The notes under the pieces were generated by a model. That model was not told where the DNA came from and did not search any database. It saw nothing but the letters and a program-made list of their open reading frames with translations. A stretch of 64,000 nucleotides of DNA from the NCBI GenBank assembly GCA_021200565.1, contig JAJQGJ010000017.1, forward strand, positions 28,282 through 92,281. The letters are read 5' to 3'. The position numbers and the translations under genes are program-made. This DNA comes from Oscillospiraceae bacterium. GTDB lineage: Bacteria; Bacillota; Clostridia; Oscillospirales; Ruminococcaceae. Positions 1 through 8,676 of the stretch are shown one piece after another (the stretch's first letter is position 1; each line of letters opens with the position of its first letter).

Positions 1-251
1 TGCGACGGAACCACTCTCGGAGTGGATTTTGTGCCATCCTGATAGCTGCCTTTGTCCGAATCGTCGTAAGCTGCTCTTGAACTGCCGCCGGTTGCTCTTT
101 TCAGGGCATCGGTTCCCATGTTTATAACATTTCCGATAAGACTCCGAACCGACTCATTAAGCTCACTGTAGTCCTGGGAATAAACGGCTTTGTCGATAAC
201 ATCACGGATGTCGTTTCCAAGGTCATCCCAATTCCAACCATCATTTGCCAT
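1..251 (-). CDS. XpaC-like protein (5-bromo-4-chloroindolyl phosphate hydrolysis family), N-terminal part
   Basis: This minus-strand frame is open from an ATG at 251-249 to the left edge of the window, so only about 83 N-terminal residues are present. The start follows a GAGG Shine-Dalgarno sequence at good spacing. The opening MANDGWNWDDLGNDIRDVID, followed by a short alanine/serine-rich stretch, resembles clostridial proteins annotated as XpaC-like 5-bromo-4-chloroindolyl phosphate hydrolysis proteins, which carry such a soluble N-terminal region before membrane segments. The membrane part would lie outside the window, so the family call rests on the N-terminus only. A minus-strand promoter with a 17-bp spacer lies at 292-320. 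The gene is divergent from comM. Confidence 0.5.
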   Translation of the reverse strand, partial: MANDGWNWDDLGNDIRDVIDKAVYSQDYSELNESVRSLIGNVINMGTDALKRATGGSSRAAYDDSDKGSYQDGTKSTPRVVPS

Positions 252-291
252 GTTATTTCCCTCACTTCTAAGTATCAATTCCATTCATCTC

Positions 292-320
292 ATTATACAG
301 CTTTTTTCATCACTTTACAA
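292..320 (-). promoter_or_regulatory. Sigma-A promoter for the XpaC-like gene
   Basis: Read on the minus strand, TTGTAA (320-315) and TATAAT (297-292) are separated by 17 bp and point toward the ATG at 251. A good consensus match in the right place; not experimentally shown. Confidence 0.6.
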
Positions 321-394
321 GTGCCAATGAACGGTTTAAAGCAATTTTAGCACGAATTTTTTGTGAATTTTTTGAAGAATGAGCCACATGGCAC

Positions 395-423
395 TTGAAT
401 AAACGCTTCAAATAATGTAGAAT
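395..423 (+). promoter_or_regulatory. Sigma-A promoter for comM
   Basis: TTGAAT (395-400) and TAGAAT (418-423) have a 17-bp spacer and lie about 30 bp before the comM start. Together with the divergent promoter at 292-320 they explain most of the 202-bp intergenic space. Confidence 0.6.
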
Positions 424-453
424 AGTAAAAGAACTCGAAAAAGCAGGGAAGGA

Positions 454-1995
454 ATGAGCGATATGTTTTCATTGGTTAAGAGTGTAGGGCTGTTTGGAAT
501 GAACGCATTCGAGGTGAGTGTCGAAGTCGAAGCGTCAAGGGGAATGGAACGGTTTGAAATAATTGGTCTTGCAGACGCTGCGGTCAAGGAATCCCGTGAG
601 AGAATCCGTTCCGCATTCCGTTCTTCAAAGCTCCGCTTTCCTAATCTGAATATAATGGTAAACCTTGCACCGGCTGATGTCAAAAAAAGCGGCTCTTCAC
701 ACGACCTTGCAATAGCTATAGCAATTCTGGAAGCATCAGGAGCTTTCCCGCCAGAACGGACTGAGAATTCCTGTTTCATAGGTGAGCTCTCCCTTAGTGG
801 AGACTTAAGACCGATTAACGGCGTTCTCCCCATGACAATATTTGCTCAGCGAATGGGCATGAAGAAGATATATCTCCCAAAAGATAACGCCTATGAAGCC
901 TCCGTTGTCGAGGGAATGGAGGTCTATGGCGTTGAGTCTCTGAGCGAGCTTGCACATTGCCTGAGTGGCGATATAGTCATCGAAAAGGAGCCTCCCTATG
1001 TTCCATCTGAGAAAAGAATGGGTGACATGCTCGATTTTGCTGATGTCAAAGGTCAGCAGTTCGCAAAGAAGGCTCTCGAAGTAGCAGCCTGCGGAGGACA
1101 TAATCTTCTTATGATAGGCTCTCCCGGCTCCGGCAAGAGTATGCTTGCCAAGCGCCTTCCTTCAATACTTCCCAAGATGACTTTCGAAGAGTCAATAGAA
1201 ACTACAAATATCTATTCGATAGCCGGTCTTATCGACAAGAGCGCACCTCTGGTAATTGAAAGACCGTTCAGAGCTCCGCATCACACAGTCTCAACAGCGG
1301 GTCTTGCCGGCGGTGGCGGAATCCCACGCCCAGGTGAAATCTCACTTGCGCATAACGGGCTCTTGTTCTTAGATGAACTCGCTGAGTTCACCCGTTCGAC
1401 ACTCGAAATCCTCCGCCAGCCTATTGAGGACGGCAAAGTTACTATTTCGAGAGCGTCAGGAACGGTTACATATCCTTCAAACATAATGCTCGTGGCAGCA
1501 ATGAACCCTTGCCCCTGTGGCTACTACGGTCACCCCAAGAAAAAGTGCGTCTGCACCAAAAAGCAGGTCTCGCAGTATCTATCTAAAATCTCCGGACCGC
1601 TTCTTGACAGATTCGATCTGCATATCGAGGTCGCACCGGTTGAGTATGAGAATATCTCATCCCTGAAAAAAGAGGAATCGAGCTCTGCAATCCGTGACAG
1701 AGTGCAGAAAGCAAGAGAAATCCAGACTGAGAGATATAAAGGAACCGGAATCACCTGTAACGCCAGAATCACCTCTGAGCTTTTGCATGAGGTCTGCCCG
1801 CTTACTGAGGATGCGAATACTCTTTTGGGAGAAGTTTTTGACCGCCTCGGGCTATCCGCCAGAGCATACGACAGGATTCTCAAGGTCTCAAGAACAATGG
1901 CAGACATGGACGGCGAAAAATTGATTGACCGCAAGCACGTTGCCCAGGCAGTCAGATACCGCTGCCTCGACAGAAAGTATTGGGAGAACGGATGA
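454..1995 (+). CDS. comM: YifB/ComM family Mg chelatase-like AAA+ ATPase
   Basis: A 513-residue protein of full family length. The N-terminal half is the ChlI/Lon-protease-like fold ([12 protein letters not shown] onward). An AAA+ module follows, with Walker A GSPGSGKS at about residues 222-229, and then a Cys-rich insertion [15 protein letters not shown] (about 353-367) typical of the family. Family members act as hexameric helicases in branch migration during natural transformation (shown for Gram-negative ComM); the role in clostridia is less clear. The ATG at 454 follows GGGAAGGAATG and is preferred. The stop overlaps the start region of ispDF, so the two are probably co-transcribed. Confidence 0.93.
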   Translation: MSDMFSLVKSVGLFGMNAFEVSVEVEASRGMERFEIIGLADAAVKESRERIRSAFRSSKLRFPNLNIMVNLAPADVKKSGSSHDLAIAIAILEASGAFPPERTENSCFIGELSLSGDLRPINGVLPMTIFAQRMGMKKIYLPKDNAYEASVVEGMEVYGVESLSELAHCLSGDIVIEKEPPYVPSEKRMGDMLDFADVKGQQFAKKALEVAACGGHNLLMIGSPGSGKSMLAKRLPSILPKMTFEESIETTNIYSIAGLIDKSAPLVIERPFRAPHHTVSTAGLAGGGGIPRPGEISLAHNGLLFLDELAEFTRSTLEILRQPIEDGKVTISRASGTVTYPSNIMLVAAMNPCPCGYYGHPKKKCVCTKKQVSQYLSKISGPLLDRFDLHIEVAPVEYENISSLKKEESSSAIRDRVQKAREIQTERYKGTGITCNARITSELLHEVCPLTEDANTLLGEVFDRLGLSARAYDRILKVSRTMADMDGEKLIDRKHVAQAVRYRCLDRKYWENG

Positions 1996-3155
1996 TGAAT
2001 AAAAATATATTTGAGTTTATGCCAGCTTCACGCTCCGCTGAGCTCATCTTAGCCTGCGGCGGAAGAAGCTCCCGCATGGGAGGAGAAAACAAGCTTCTGT
2101 CCAATATTTCCGGAAAACCGTGCATCTATCGCTCCTGCGAGCCATTTTGCAGCTTTCCTGAAATAAAGAGAATCATAATCTCTGCACCAGATAAGCTTGC
2201 AGATGCCTACAAATCAGCGCTTAATGGGATAGATAAACCGGTTCTGTTTGTCAGCTCCGGCGAAACCAGGCAGCAGTCTGTCGCAAATGCCGTTAATGCT
2301 GCAACCGAAGACATAATAATGATTCACGACGGCGCAAGACCTCTTGTTTCGACTGAAGAGATAAGAGCATCTCTTGACGATGCTTTTGAGTATGGGAGTT
2401 CAATAGTGTCTACACCTATGACAGAGACGATAAGGTTTTCTGACGGCGAGACCTCATATTCTCCTGACCGCTCAAAATATTATCTCATCAAAACGCCTCA
2501 GAGCTTCTCAAGGAAGCTTTATCTCTATGCTCTTGCGAATGCAACCGGCGACTACACCGACGACGCCCAGCTTTTGGATTCGGTTGGGATAATGCCTCAC
2601 TTGACAATGGGTTCAAGAAATAATATAAAAATTACAGTTCCGGAGGATTCGAAGATGGCAGAAGGGCTCTCAGGCTTCAGCAGCATAAGAATCGGTCACG
2701 GCTACGATGTTCACAAGCTGGTGCCAGGCAGAAAGCTTATATTGGGTGGAGTTGAAGTACCATACTCTCTCGGGCTTTTAGGGCATTCCGACGCCGATGT
2801 TTTGACACACGCTCTCATGGATTCGCTTCTTGGAGCAGCGGCACTCGGCGACATAGGGAAGCTCTTCCCGGATACCGATGAAAAGTATAAGGGAGCCGAC
2901 AGCATCGAGCTTCTAAGAGAGGTCTGCCGCATTCTCAGGGACAACGGCTTTGAGATAGTCAACACCGACATAACTGTTATCGCCCAGAAGCCTAAGCTGT
3001 CGCCTTTTATTCTCACTATGCGAGAAAATCTGGCGCGGGCTATGGAAATTGACATTGGCTGCGTTTCCGTAAAGGCAACCACCGAGGAAGGCTTAGGCTT
3101 CACCGGAACGGGAGAGGGGATAGCCGCACATGCTGTTTCTCTCATAAAAGGCTGA
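1992..3155 (+). CDS. ispDF: Bifunctional IspD-IspF (MEP isoprenoid pathway)
   Basis: About 387 residues carrying two enzymes in one chain. The N-terminal part is IspD (2-C-methyl-D-erythritol 4-phosphate cytidylyltransferase) with a nucleotide-binding start [11 protein letters not shown] near residue 21 and MIHDGARPL. The C-terminal part from about residue 233 is IspF (MEcPP synthase): [11 protein letters not shown] holds the metal-binding Asp/His, followed by [11 protein letters not shown] and a [15 protein letters not shown] end. The two steps are not adjacent in the pathway (IspE lies between them). The chosen start is the ATG at 1992, which overlaps the comM stop as ATGA, with GGGAGA just upstream; the ATG at 1995 is equally possible. 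A TTG at 1980 is open but lies upstream of that site. A terminator follows. Confidence 0.93.
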   Translation: MMNKNIFEFMPASRSAELILACGGRSSRMGGENKLLSNISGKPCIYRSCEPFCSFPEIKRIIISAPDKLADAYKSALNGIDKPVLFVSSGETRQQSVANAVNAATEDIIMIHDGARPLVSTEEIRASLDDAFEYGSSIVSTPMTETIRFSDGETSYSPDRSKYYLIKTPQSFSRKLYLYALANATGDYTDDAQLLDSVGIMPHLTMGSRNNIKITVPEDSKMAEGLSGFSSIRIGHGYDVHKLVPGRKLILGGVEVPYSLGLLGHSDADVLTHALMDSLLGAAALGDIGKLFPDTDEKYKGADSIELLREVCRILRDNGFEIVNTDITVIAQKPKLSPFILTMRENLARAMEIDIGCVSVKATTEEGLGFTGTGEGIAAHAVSLIKG

Positions 3156-3171
3156 TTGAAGCTGGATGATA

Positions 3172-3197
3172 AAAGCTCTGCTTAGGCAGGGCTTTTT
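3172..3197 (+). terminator. Intrinsic terminator after ispDF
   Basis: The stem AAAGCTCTGC / GCAGGGCTTT (one G-T pair) with a short TTAG loop is followed by a T run. It sits directly downstream of the ispDF stop. Confidence 0.75.
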
Positions 3198-3290
3198 GTG
3201 TCAATGTCAGCTTAATTCTCATATACTATGTTAGCCTCTTCTATTCGGAGGCAACTTTGAAATAGTAATAAGTGCGGGGTGCACTTTGAA

Positions 3291-3512
3291 ATGAAATATA
3301 CTCTCTTAGCCGTTTCTTCCATCACCTACGCAATGAAAGCAAAGAAGCTTCTCAATGGCATGGGAATATTCTGTGAGGTGTCGAAAACTCCGAAGAATTT
3401 AGCTTCCGGTTGCGGCTATTCGGTCAGAATACGGGATAATCCCGATTATGTCACGGGAATTCTTGAGAAGAACGGCATTGCGATTAAAGGTCGCAGAACA
3501 GTTGAAATGTAA
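3291..3512 (+). CDS. DUF3343 small protein (putative Se/S carrier-like)
   Basis: A protein of about 73 residues, MKYTLLAVSSITYAMKAKK..., ending in a GIAIKGRRTVEM-like tail. Short length, the AMKAKKLL helix and an SxGCGYSVR centre with a single Cys match the DUF3343 family, often called a putative Se/S carrier-like protein and commonly encoded beside cysteine desulfurases. The immediate neighbour here is a class V aminotransferase/desulfurase gene 30 bp downstream, which supports a sulfur- or selenium-transfer role (inference). The start is the ATG at 3291, ten bases after GGGG; a GTG at 3279 is open but lies on that Shine-Dalgarno sequence. The upstream 25 bp are imperfectly duplicated (3246-3266 against 3275-3295). 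Confidence 0.75.
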   Translation: MKYTLLAVSSITYAMKAKKLLNGMGIFCEVSKTPKNLASGCGYSVRIRDNPDYVTGILEKNGIAIKGRRTVEM

Positions 3513-3542
3513 AATTCGGTCTTTACGAAAGGAACTGCCAGT

Positions 3543-4685
3543 TTGAAAACGGTTTATTTTGACAATGCAGCCACGACCTACCCAAAGCCTCCTTCAGTGG
3601 TTAAAGCCACAGCGGAGGCGCCAGTCAAGTACGGCGGAAACCCGGGCAGGTCGGGGCATGCTTATTCATATAATGCAGCTGCAATGGTCTATGATGCACG
3701 CTGTGCAGCTGCTGAGATGTTCGGCTCCAGCCCTGAAAACACGGTCTTCACAAGTAATTGCACTCATTCCCTGAATCTTGCAATAAAAGGAATAGTAAAA
3801 CCACATGACAGGCTTGTAATATCCTCGATGGAGCACAATTCCGTCGCACGTCCAGCCTACGCTCTTTCGAGAGCAGGAGCTTTGGTGGATGTTGCCACAG
3901 TAGGGAAGACCGACGAGGAAACTGTAAGCAATTTCAGAAAGCTGATTACTCCTGGCACCCGCTGTGTTGTCTGCACAGCCGCCAGCAACGTCACCGGAAG
4001 AGTAATGCCGGTTCAGGAAATAGCTGAAATCTGCCGGAGCACGGGCGTTTGCTTCATAGTTGACGGTGCGCAGGCTTGTGGAATTATTCCATTAAGCCTC
4101 GACGACGGCATGAACTTCATCTGTACTGCAGGTCACAAAGGGCTCTATGGCGTGACGGGGACGGGACTTCTTATCTCTGACGGCGAGTATGTGCCGAGAA
4201 CAATAATTGAGGGCGGAACCGGTGCCACATCAGCTGAGCTCGAACAGACCGGCTTCATGCCGGAAAGACTCGAAAGCGGAACCCTCAACACAGTCGGAAT
4301 TGCTTCCCTGAAAGCCGGAATCGACTATGTAAACAGCTACAGCATGGAGGATATTTTCGACCACGAGCAGTCGCTCTGTGAGATATTCCTGGATGGTCTT
4401 ATGAACACCGGCAATGTGACGGTATACAGAAACGGCGACCACTTCGTGCCGATAGTGTCCTTCAATATCGAAGGCATTCCGTCTTCAGCGGTATCCGGTG
4501 CGCTGTCGGAGAGGGGATTTGCCCTGAGAGGTGGTCTTCACTGTGCGCCTCTGGCTCACAAGACTCTTGGAACTCTTCCCGAGGGAACGGTAAGATTTTC
4601 ACCGTCTGTATTTAATTCCGAGTCAGATGTCAAGAGGCTTATTGGCGAAGTAAAAAAATCGCAAAAGATGGACTTTGACTATTGA
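3543..4685 (+). CDS. Cysteine desulfurase-like class V aminotransferase (TIGR01977 type)
   Basis: A 380-residue PLP enzyme. It opens MKTVYFDNAATTYPKP, has the PLP Schiff-base lysine at Lys199 in TAGHKGLYG, and a candidate catalytic cysteine at Cys334 in GGLHCAPLAHK. This is the compact desulfurase family found with DUF3343/SirA-type proteins rather than the main IscS/NifS or SufS. It would release sulfur (or selenium) from Cys/Sec as an enzyme-bound persulfide. The start is TTG at 3543, with AAAGGA nine bases upstream; no ATG fits the conserved N-terminus. It probably forms an operon with the DUF3343 gene. The cdaA promoter overlaps its stop codon. Confidence 0.85.
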   Translation: MKTVYFDNAATTYPKPPSVVKATAEAPVKYGGNPGRSGHAYSYNAAAMVYDARCAAAEMFGSSPENTVFTSNCTHSLNLAIKGIVKPHDRLVISSMEHNSVARPAYALSRAGALVDVATVGKTDEETVSNFRKLITPGTRCVVCTAASNVTGRVMPVQEIAEICRSTGVCFIVDGAQACGIIPLSLDDGMNFICTAGHKGLYGVTGTGLLISDGEYVPRTIIEGGTGATSAELEQTGFMPERLESGTLNTVGIASLKAGIDYVNSYSMEDIFDHEQSLCEIFLDGLMNTGNVTVYRNGDHFVPIVSFNIEGIPSSAVSGALSERGFALRGGLHCAPLAHKTLGTLPEGTVRFSPSVFNSESDVKRLIGEVKKSQKMDFDY

Positions 4686-4710
4686 AATTTCCCTCGATTG
4701 CTGTTAAAAT
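4682..4710 (+). promoter_or_regulatory. Sigma-A promoter for cdaA-cdaR
   Basis: TTGAAA (4682-4687) and TAAAAT (4705-4710) have a 17-bp spacer and an extended TGT before the -10. The -35 element overlaps the stop codon of the desulfurase gene, so cdaA has its own promoter. Confidence 0.65.
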
Positions 4711-4748
4711 AGAAAGAGTATAAATGCCGGTATCAGGCGGAAAGGGAA

Positions 4749-5669
4749 ATGGACTTGGAGTTTGTCAGTGATATTTGGGTAAAGTTCATAAGTATAGTCA
4801 GTTCAATATCATTTAGGGATATTATTGACATTATCATATTAGCGTATATCCTCTATAAGCTTATAAAAATTATCCGTGAGACAAGAGCGCAGCAGCTTCT
4901 TACCGGAATTTTAATCATACTCGGTGTGTATCTGATTGCCTCCTGGTGGCAGTTGAAGGTCATGTCGTATCTCTTGGAAAACTTCTTCCAGATTGGCATC
5001 CTTGCGGTCATTATCGTCTTTCAGCCGGAGCTACGGCGAATCCTCGAGAAGATGGGTCAGGCAAATGTAAAGAGCCTCGGAATCTTCGGCGGCGGAGGCT
5101 ACAAAGCCGACGACGAGGCGAAGAATTGGGATGACACCATCGAGGTTATCGGCGAGGCTGTGAGCCAGCTTTCCGAAACAAGAACAGGTGCGCTCATAGT
5201 AATCGAGCGAACCACCCGTCTTGGCGAGCAGATTGACAACGGAACAGTCATGGACTGCATCCCGAGCGTTGCGACTTTAGGTAGCATTTTCTTCCCGAAG
5301 ACACCGCTTCACGACGGCGCCGTAATCATAAGAAATGCAAGAATTATAGCGGCTGGCTGCTTCCTTCCGACTCCTCAGAAGGAGGAAAGAATCAACAAGC
5401 AGCTTGGCTCCCGCCACAGAGCGGCAATCGGCATGAGCGAAAACTCTGATGCCATAATCGTCGTGGTTTCCGAGGAAACCGGAACCATTTCGATAGCCGA
5501 AAACGGCGAGCTCACCAGAGGCTACACCAAGGAAAGAATCATAAAGTATCTGAAGTCTCAGATCATGACCGAAAAGCAGTCGCCCGATAAGAAATTACTT
5601 GGCAGGCTGTTTACGAGAAAGGAGAAGACCGATGGCGGAGAAAACGACAGAGAAAACCAAGAAGAGTAG
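4749..5669 (+). CDS. cdaA: Diadenylate cyclase CdaA (membrane c-di-AMP synthase)
   Basis: A 306-residue protein. The first ~95 residues form membrane helices (IIDIIILAYILYKLI, then LLTGILIILGVYLIA and a third hydrophobic segment). A cytoplasmic DisA_N domain follows, with the two signature sites of diadenylate cyclases: Asp189-Gly-Ala in LHDGAVII and Arg222-His-Arg in GSRHRAAIG. The enzyme condenses two ATP to c-di-AMP, which controls potassium and osmolyte uptake and wall homeostasis in Firmicutes. The ATG at 4749 follows GGAAAGGG. The 3' end overlaps cdaR by 38 bp, implying translational coupling. The usual third partner glmM is not adjacent here. Confidence 0.96.
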   Translation: MDLEFVSDIWVKFISIVSSISFRDIIDIIILAYILYKLIKIIRETRAQQLLTGILIILGVYLIASWWQLKVMSYLLENFFQIGILAVIIVFQPELRRILEKMGQANVKSLGIFGGGGYKADDEAKNWDDTIEVIGEAVSQLSETRTGALIVIERTTRLGEQIDNGTVMDCIPSVATLGSIFFPKTPLHDGAVIIRNARIIAAGCFLPTPQKEERINKQLGSRHRAAIGMSENSDAIIVVVSEETGTISIAENGELTRGYTKERIIKYLKSQIMTEKQSPDKKLLGRLFTRKEKTDGGENDRENQEE

Positions 5670-6966
5670 TTTTTTTAAGAGCGGTAACTTCTACCTGATG
5701 ATATTTTCCGTGGTTCTTGCGTTTGTCATCTGGATAATCATGTCGCTCACAGTCTTCCCTGAAACAACCGTCACTCTCAAGGACGTTCCTATTGATTTTT
5801 CTCTTGATGGCTCCTATGCGGACGTTGCCGGCATTTCAGTCATGAAGACATCGGTAGACTCTGTAAACGTCGTAATTTCCGGCGAAAGATACCTTATCGG
5901 CGACTATACAGCCGACGACATCCATATCGGAATTAATGTTGATGCTGTAAGAGCTACTGGCTCTTATGAGCTTTCGCTTGTTGTAACAAGTGTTAACGGC
6001 GACACCATCGAGGTTGAGCAGATTGAGCCGTCAACCGTCAAGGTTGACTTTGACTACATGGTAACAAAGACTTATTCCGTCGAGGACGGGACTCTTGTAG
6101 CCGATGTGTCAAATCTCACAGCCGCAGACGGATATATAATCGATGAGGATGAGATAACAATTTCCCCATCAACAATCGAGCTTTACGGTCCGCAGGACTA
6201 TATTGATCAGATAACCTCTGTAGCCGTTTCTGTCGATAATTCAGCAATCATCCAGTCCACAATGACGTCGAACCTCAATTCTGTTGTATTCTACAGCGGA
6301 AATGATGTGTTTGAAAACGAAGATGTAACTGCCGACAATGAAAGCTTTGAGCTGATAGTGCCGGTGTACCTGGTCAAAACTCTTCCTTTCTATGTGACGC
6401 TCACATCGTCGGTAGACTCGTTCGATGTCTCTTCGATAGCCTATAGTGTGGATCCGTCAAGTATAACCGTCAGGTCTCAGAATTCGAATCTGAGTAGCAT
6501 AGAAGACCTGCTGTTAGGTTATATTTCCGTTAACGAAATAACAGTCGGAAGCGTGTTTACTGTTTCGATTGACAAAAACGCCAATTATGAAAACATTTCC
6601 GGAATAGATACAGCCACAGTATCCTTTGAGCTTGATGGCTATGCTGAAAAGGTAGTGACTTTGAGCAATTCGCAGATATATATAATAAACGGCACAGAGG
6701 ACAAGACTGTCAACGTCGAGCAGGCTCAGATTCAGAATGTAATTCTGGTAGGACCCGAAGATGTTCTGGAGCAGATAAGCTCAGCTGATGTTGTCGGCGA
6801 AATAGACATGATCGACTATGCAAACACAACTGTCAGCTATACCATCATGGACGTTACAATCTATGTTCCCGGCTACGACAACGTCTGGAGCTATGGTAAA
6901 TACAGAGTATATGTGAGCATCGAGAACGTCGAGACAACCGATGAAACAGAAGCAGAGACCGAATAA
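5632..6966 (+). CDS. cdaR: CdaR, YbbR-domain regulator of CdaA
   Basis: About 444 residues from the ATG at 5632, which has AAGGAG upstream; an earlier TTG at 5599 lies inside cdaA and lacks a good site. A short basic cytoplasmic segment (KTTEKTKKSSFFKSG) is followed by one transmembrane helix (about residues 22-42, FSVVLAFVIWIIMSL). The rest is an extracellular beta-rich region with several YbbR-type repeats (FPETTVTLKDVPIDF-like units). It ends in an acidic Thr/Glu tail. In the family CdaR binds and modulates CdaA from outside the membrane. The overlap with cdaA fits this partnership. A strong terminator follows. Confidence 0.9.
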   Translation: MAEKTTEKTKKSSFFKSGNFYLMIFSVVLAFVIWIIMSLTVFPETTVTLKDVPIDFSLDGSYADVAGISVMKTSVDSVNVVISGERYLIGDYTADDIHIGINVDAVRATGSYELSLVVTSVNGDTIEVEQIEPSTVKVDFDYMVTKTYSVEDGTLVADVSNLTAADGYIIDEDEITISPSTIELYGPQDYIDQITSVAVSVDNSAIIQSTMTSNLNSVVFYSGNDVFENEDVTADNESFELIVPVYLVKTLPFYVTLTSSVDSFDVSSIAYSVDPSSITVRSQNSNLSSIEDLLLGYISVNEITVGSVFTVSIDKNANYENISGIDTATVSFELDGYAEKVVTLSNSQIYIINGTEDKTVNVEQAQIQNVILVGPEDVLEQISSADVVGEIDMIDYANTTVSYTIMDVTIYVPGYDNVWSYGKYRVYVSIENVETTDETEAETE

Positions 6967-6990
6967 GCAGAATAAAGTGTAAACCAATTT

Positions 6991-7024
6991 ATCGGGGTGA
7001 AAGCTGCTTTTGCCCCGATTTTTT
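6991..7024 (+). terminator. Intrinsic terminator after cdaR
   Basis: ATCGGGG pairs with CCCCGAT and is followed directly by a T run (ATTTTTT). A small inner AAAGC/GCTTT helix is possible. It ends the cdaA-cdaR unit and overlaps the region upstream of the next gene, which argues that gene starts at the ATG at 7047. Confidence 0.85.
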
Positions 7025-7046
7025 GAGCGTAAAAGTGGGGAAACAT

Positions 7047-8633
7047 ATGCCGATAATAGTCATGAATATAAAAACTCCGCTAGATGTGAGCGAAGCCGAA
7101 ATTATTGCAGCGTCTCTGAAAGAAACCGGCATCGGAAAACGTCACGTCCTTGCGGCATCGATATACAAGACCTCTTTGGATGCAAGAAAGCGTGAAAGAA
7201 CACGTGATGGCATACGCCTTGTAAGCTCAGTCCTTCTCTCGCTCGATTCTGACAGGCTTGAGCGTGAGCTTTCGAAGAGGCAGAACGTTAGATATTTTGA
7301 GGAGCTTGAGCTTTCGCCGACAATTTCGGGGAGAAAATCCGATGGCAGAGTTGTAATTGCAGGTTTCGGACCAGCTGGAATGTTTGCGGCACTCATTCTT
7401 TCAGAATACGGCTATAAGCCGATAGTTCTGGAGCGTGGTGGCTCAGTCGATGAGCGACTTGCAAAGATTTCTGAGTACTGGTCGGGAGGAGAGCTTGATG
7501 AGAACACTAACGTCCAGTTCGGCGAGGGCGGAGCCGGAACATTTTCCGACGGCAAACTCACAACCAGGATAAACGATCCACTTTGCCGATATGTACTACA
7601 GAAATTTGTAGATTTCGGCGCACCAGAAAGCATTTTAAGGACAGCCAAGCCGCACCTTGGAACTGATAATCTAAGGGAAATAGTCAGGAATATCCGCAAC
7701 CGGATTATAGAAAACGGCGGTGAAGTCAGGCTTCATAGTGAACTCACCGGAATAGCTTTTGAAGGTGAGCGAATAGCAAAAATTTCAACAGCATCCGGCG
7801 AAATAGAGACAAGTGCACTGATTCTGGCAATAGGTCACTCTGCAAGAGATACATTCGAAATGCTTCTTGACAGTGGAATCAGACTCGAGCCCAAGCCGTT
7901 TTCCGTCGGTGCAAGAATCGAGCATACCCAGGAAAGCGTCGACAGAAGTCTGTATGGCGACTATGCCGGAAGCCCTCTTCTTCCGAAAGGCGAATATCAG
8001 CTGTCCTACAGGAGACCAGACGGCAGAGCATGCTATACATTTTGCATGTGCCCAGGAGGAATGGTTGTAGCGTCAGCAAGCGAAAAGGGAACCATAGTCA
8101 CAAATGGAATGAGCATGTATAGCCGTGATGGCAAAAATGCAAACGCTGCTGTTGTAGTATCAGTAACTCCGGATGATTTCGGACATGGTGCGCTCGACGG
8201 CGTCAGGTTTGCCTCAGAAATTGAGAAGAAAGCATATCTAATGAGTAGCAGCAGCTCAGCTCCTGCAATGACAGTGGGAAATTTCATAGGAACTTACTCA
8301 ACCCGTTCTGTAGAGCCAAGCTACAAGCCGGGAGTGATCGAGAGCGATCTTAATAAGCTTTTCCCTGAGTTCGTCAGCAAAATGATGAAGGAAGGGCTTG
8401 CGAAATTCGCTCATGAAATGGATTGCTTCGGCGACATGGGAGCCGTTCTCACTGCTCCCGAAACAAGGACCTCATCACCGGTGAGAATCAGAAGAGATGA
8501 AAATATGCGTGCTATCGGAACCGAGAATATTATTCCGTGCGGTGAAGGTGCCGGATATGCCGGAGGAATAATGTCCGCCGCAGTCGATGGAATCAAGGCA
8601 GCGCTTGAAGTGATGAGAAGCTTCGCTCCGTAA
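7047..8633 (+). CDS. FAD-dependent dehydrogenase, COG2509 type
   Basis: About 528 residues. A short N-terminal domain (MPIIVMNIKTPLDVSEAEII, about residues 1-100) precedes a Rossmann FAD-binding fold with GFGPAGMFAA near residues 104-113 and a matching C-terminal NIIPCGEGAGYAGGIMSA motif that normally contacts FAD. Conserved FGEGGAGTFSDGKLTTR is typical of the uncharacterised FAD dehydrogenase family COG2509 (about 460-530 residues, common in Clostridia). Substrate and physiological role are unknown. The ATG at 7047 follows GTGGGG with six bases of spacing; a TTG at 7023 is open but lies in the T tract of the upstream terminator. It appears to be a single-gene unit closed by the terminator at 8639. 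Confidence 0.85.
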   Translation: MPIIVMNIKTPLDVSEAEIIAASLKETGIGKRHVLAASIYKTSLDARKRERTRDGIRLVSSVLLSLDSDRLERELSKRQNVRYFEELELSPTISGRKSDGRVVIAGFGPAGMFAALILSEYGYKPIVLERGGSVDERLAKISEYWSGGELDENTNVQFGEGGAGTFSDGKLTTRINDPLCRYVLQKFVDFGAPESILRTAKPHLGTDNLREIVRNIRNRIIENGGEVRLHSELTGIAFEGERIAKISTASGEIETSALILAIGHSARDTFEMLLDSGIRLEPKPFSVGARIEHTQESVDRSLYGDYAGSPLLPKGEYQLSYRRPDGRACYTFCMCPGGMVVASASEKGTIVTNGMSMYSRDGKNANAAVVVSVTPDDFGHGALDGVRFASEIEKKAYLMSSSSSAPAMTVGNFIGTYSTRSVEPSYKPGVIESDLNKLFPEFVSKMMKEGLAKFAHEMDCFGDMGAVLTAPETRTSSPVRIRRDENMRAIGTENIIPCGEGAGYAGGIMSAAVDGIKAALEVMRSFAP

Positions 8634-8638
8634 TATAA

Positions 8639-8675
8639 AACCGCTTTCCTTAGTAGTAGGGAAGCGGTTCTTTAT
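8639..8675. terminator. Bidirectional terminator between convergent genes
   Basis: AACCGCTTTCC and GGGAAGCGGTT form a stem between the stops of the FAD dehydrogenase (plus) and the Ca2+ ATPase (minus), with TTCTTTATTTT on the plus side and an A-rich 5' flank that gives U residues on the minus transcript. Both converging transcripts could end here. Confidence 0.8.
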
Positions 8676-8676
8676 T

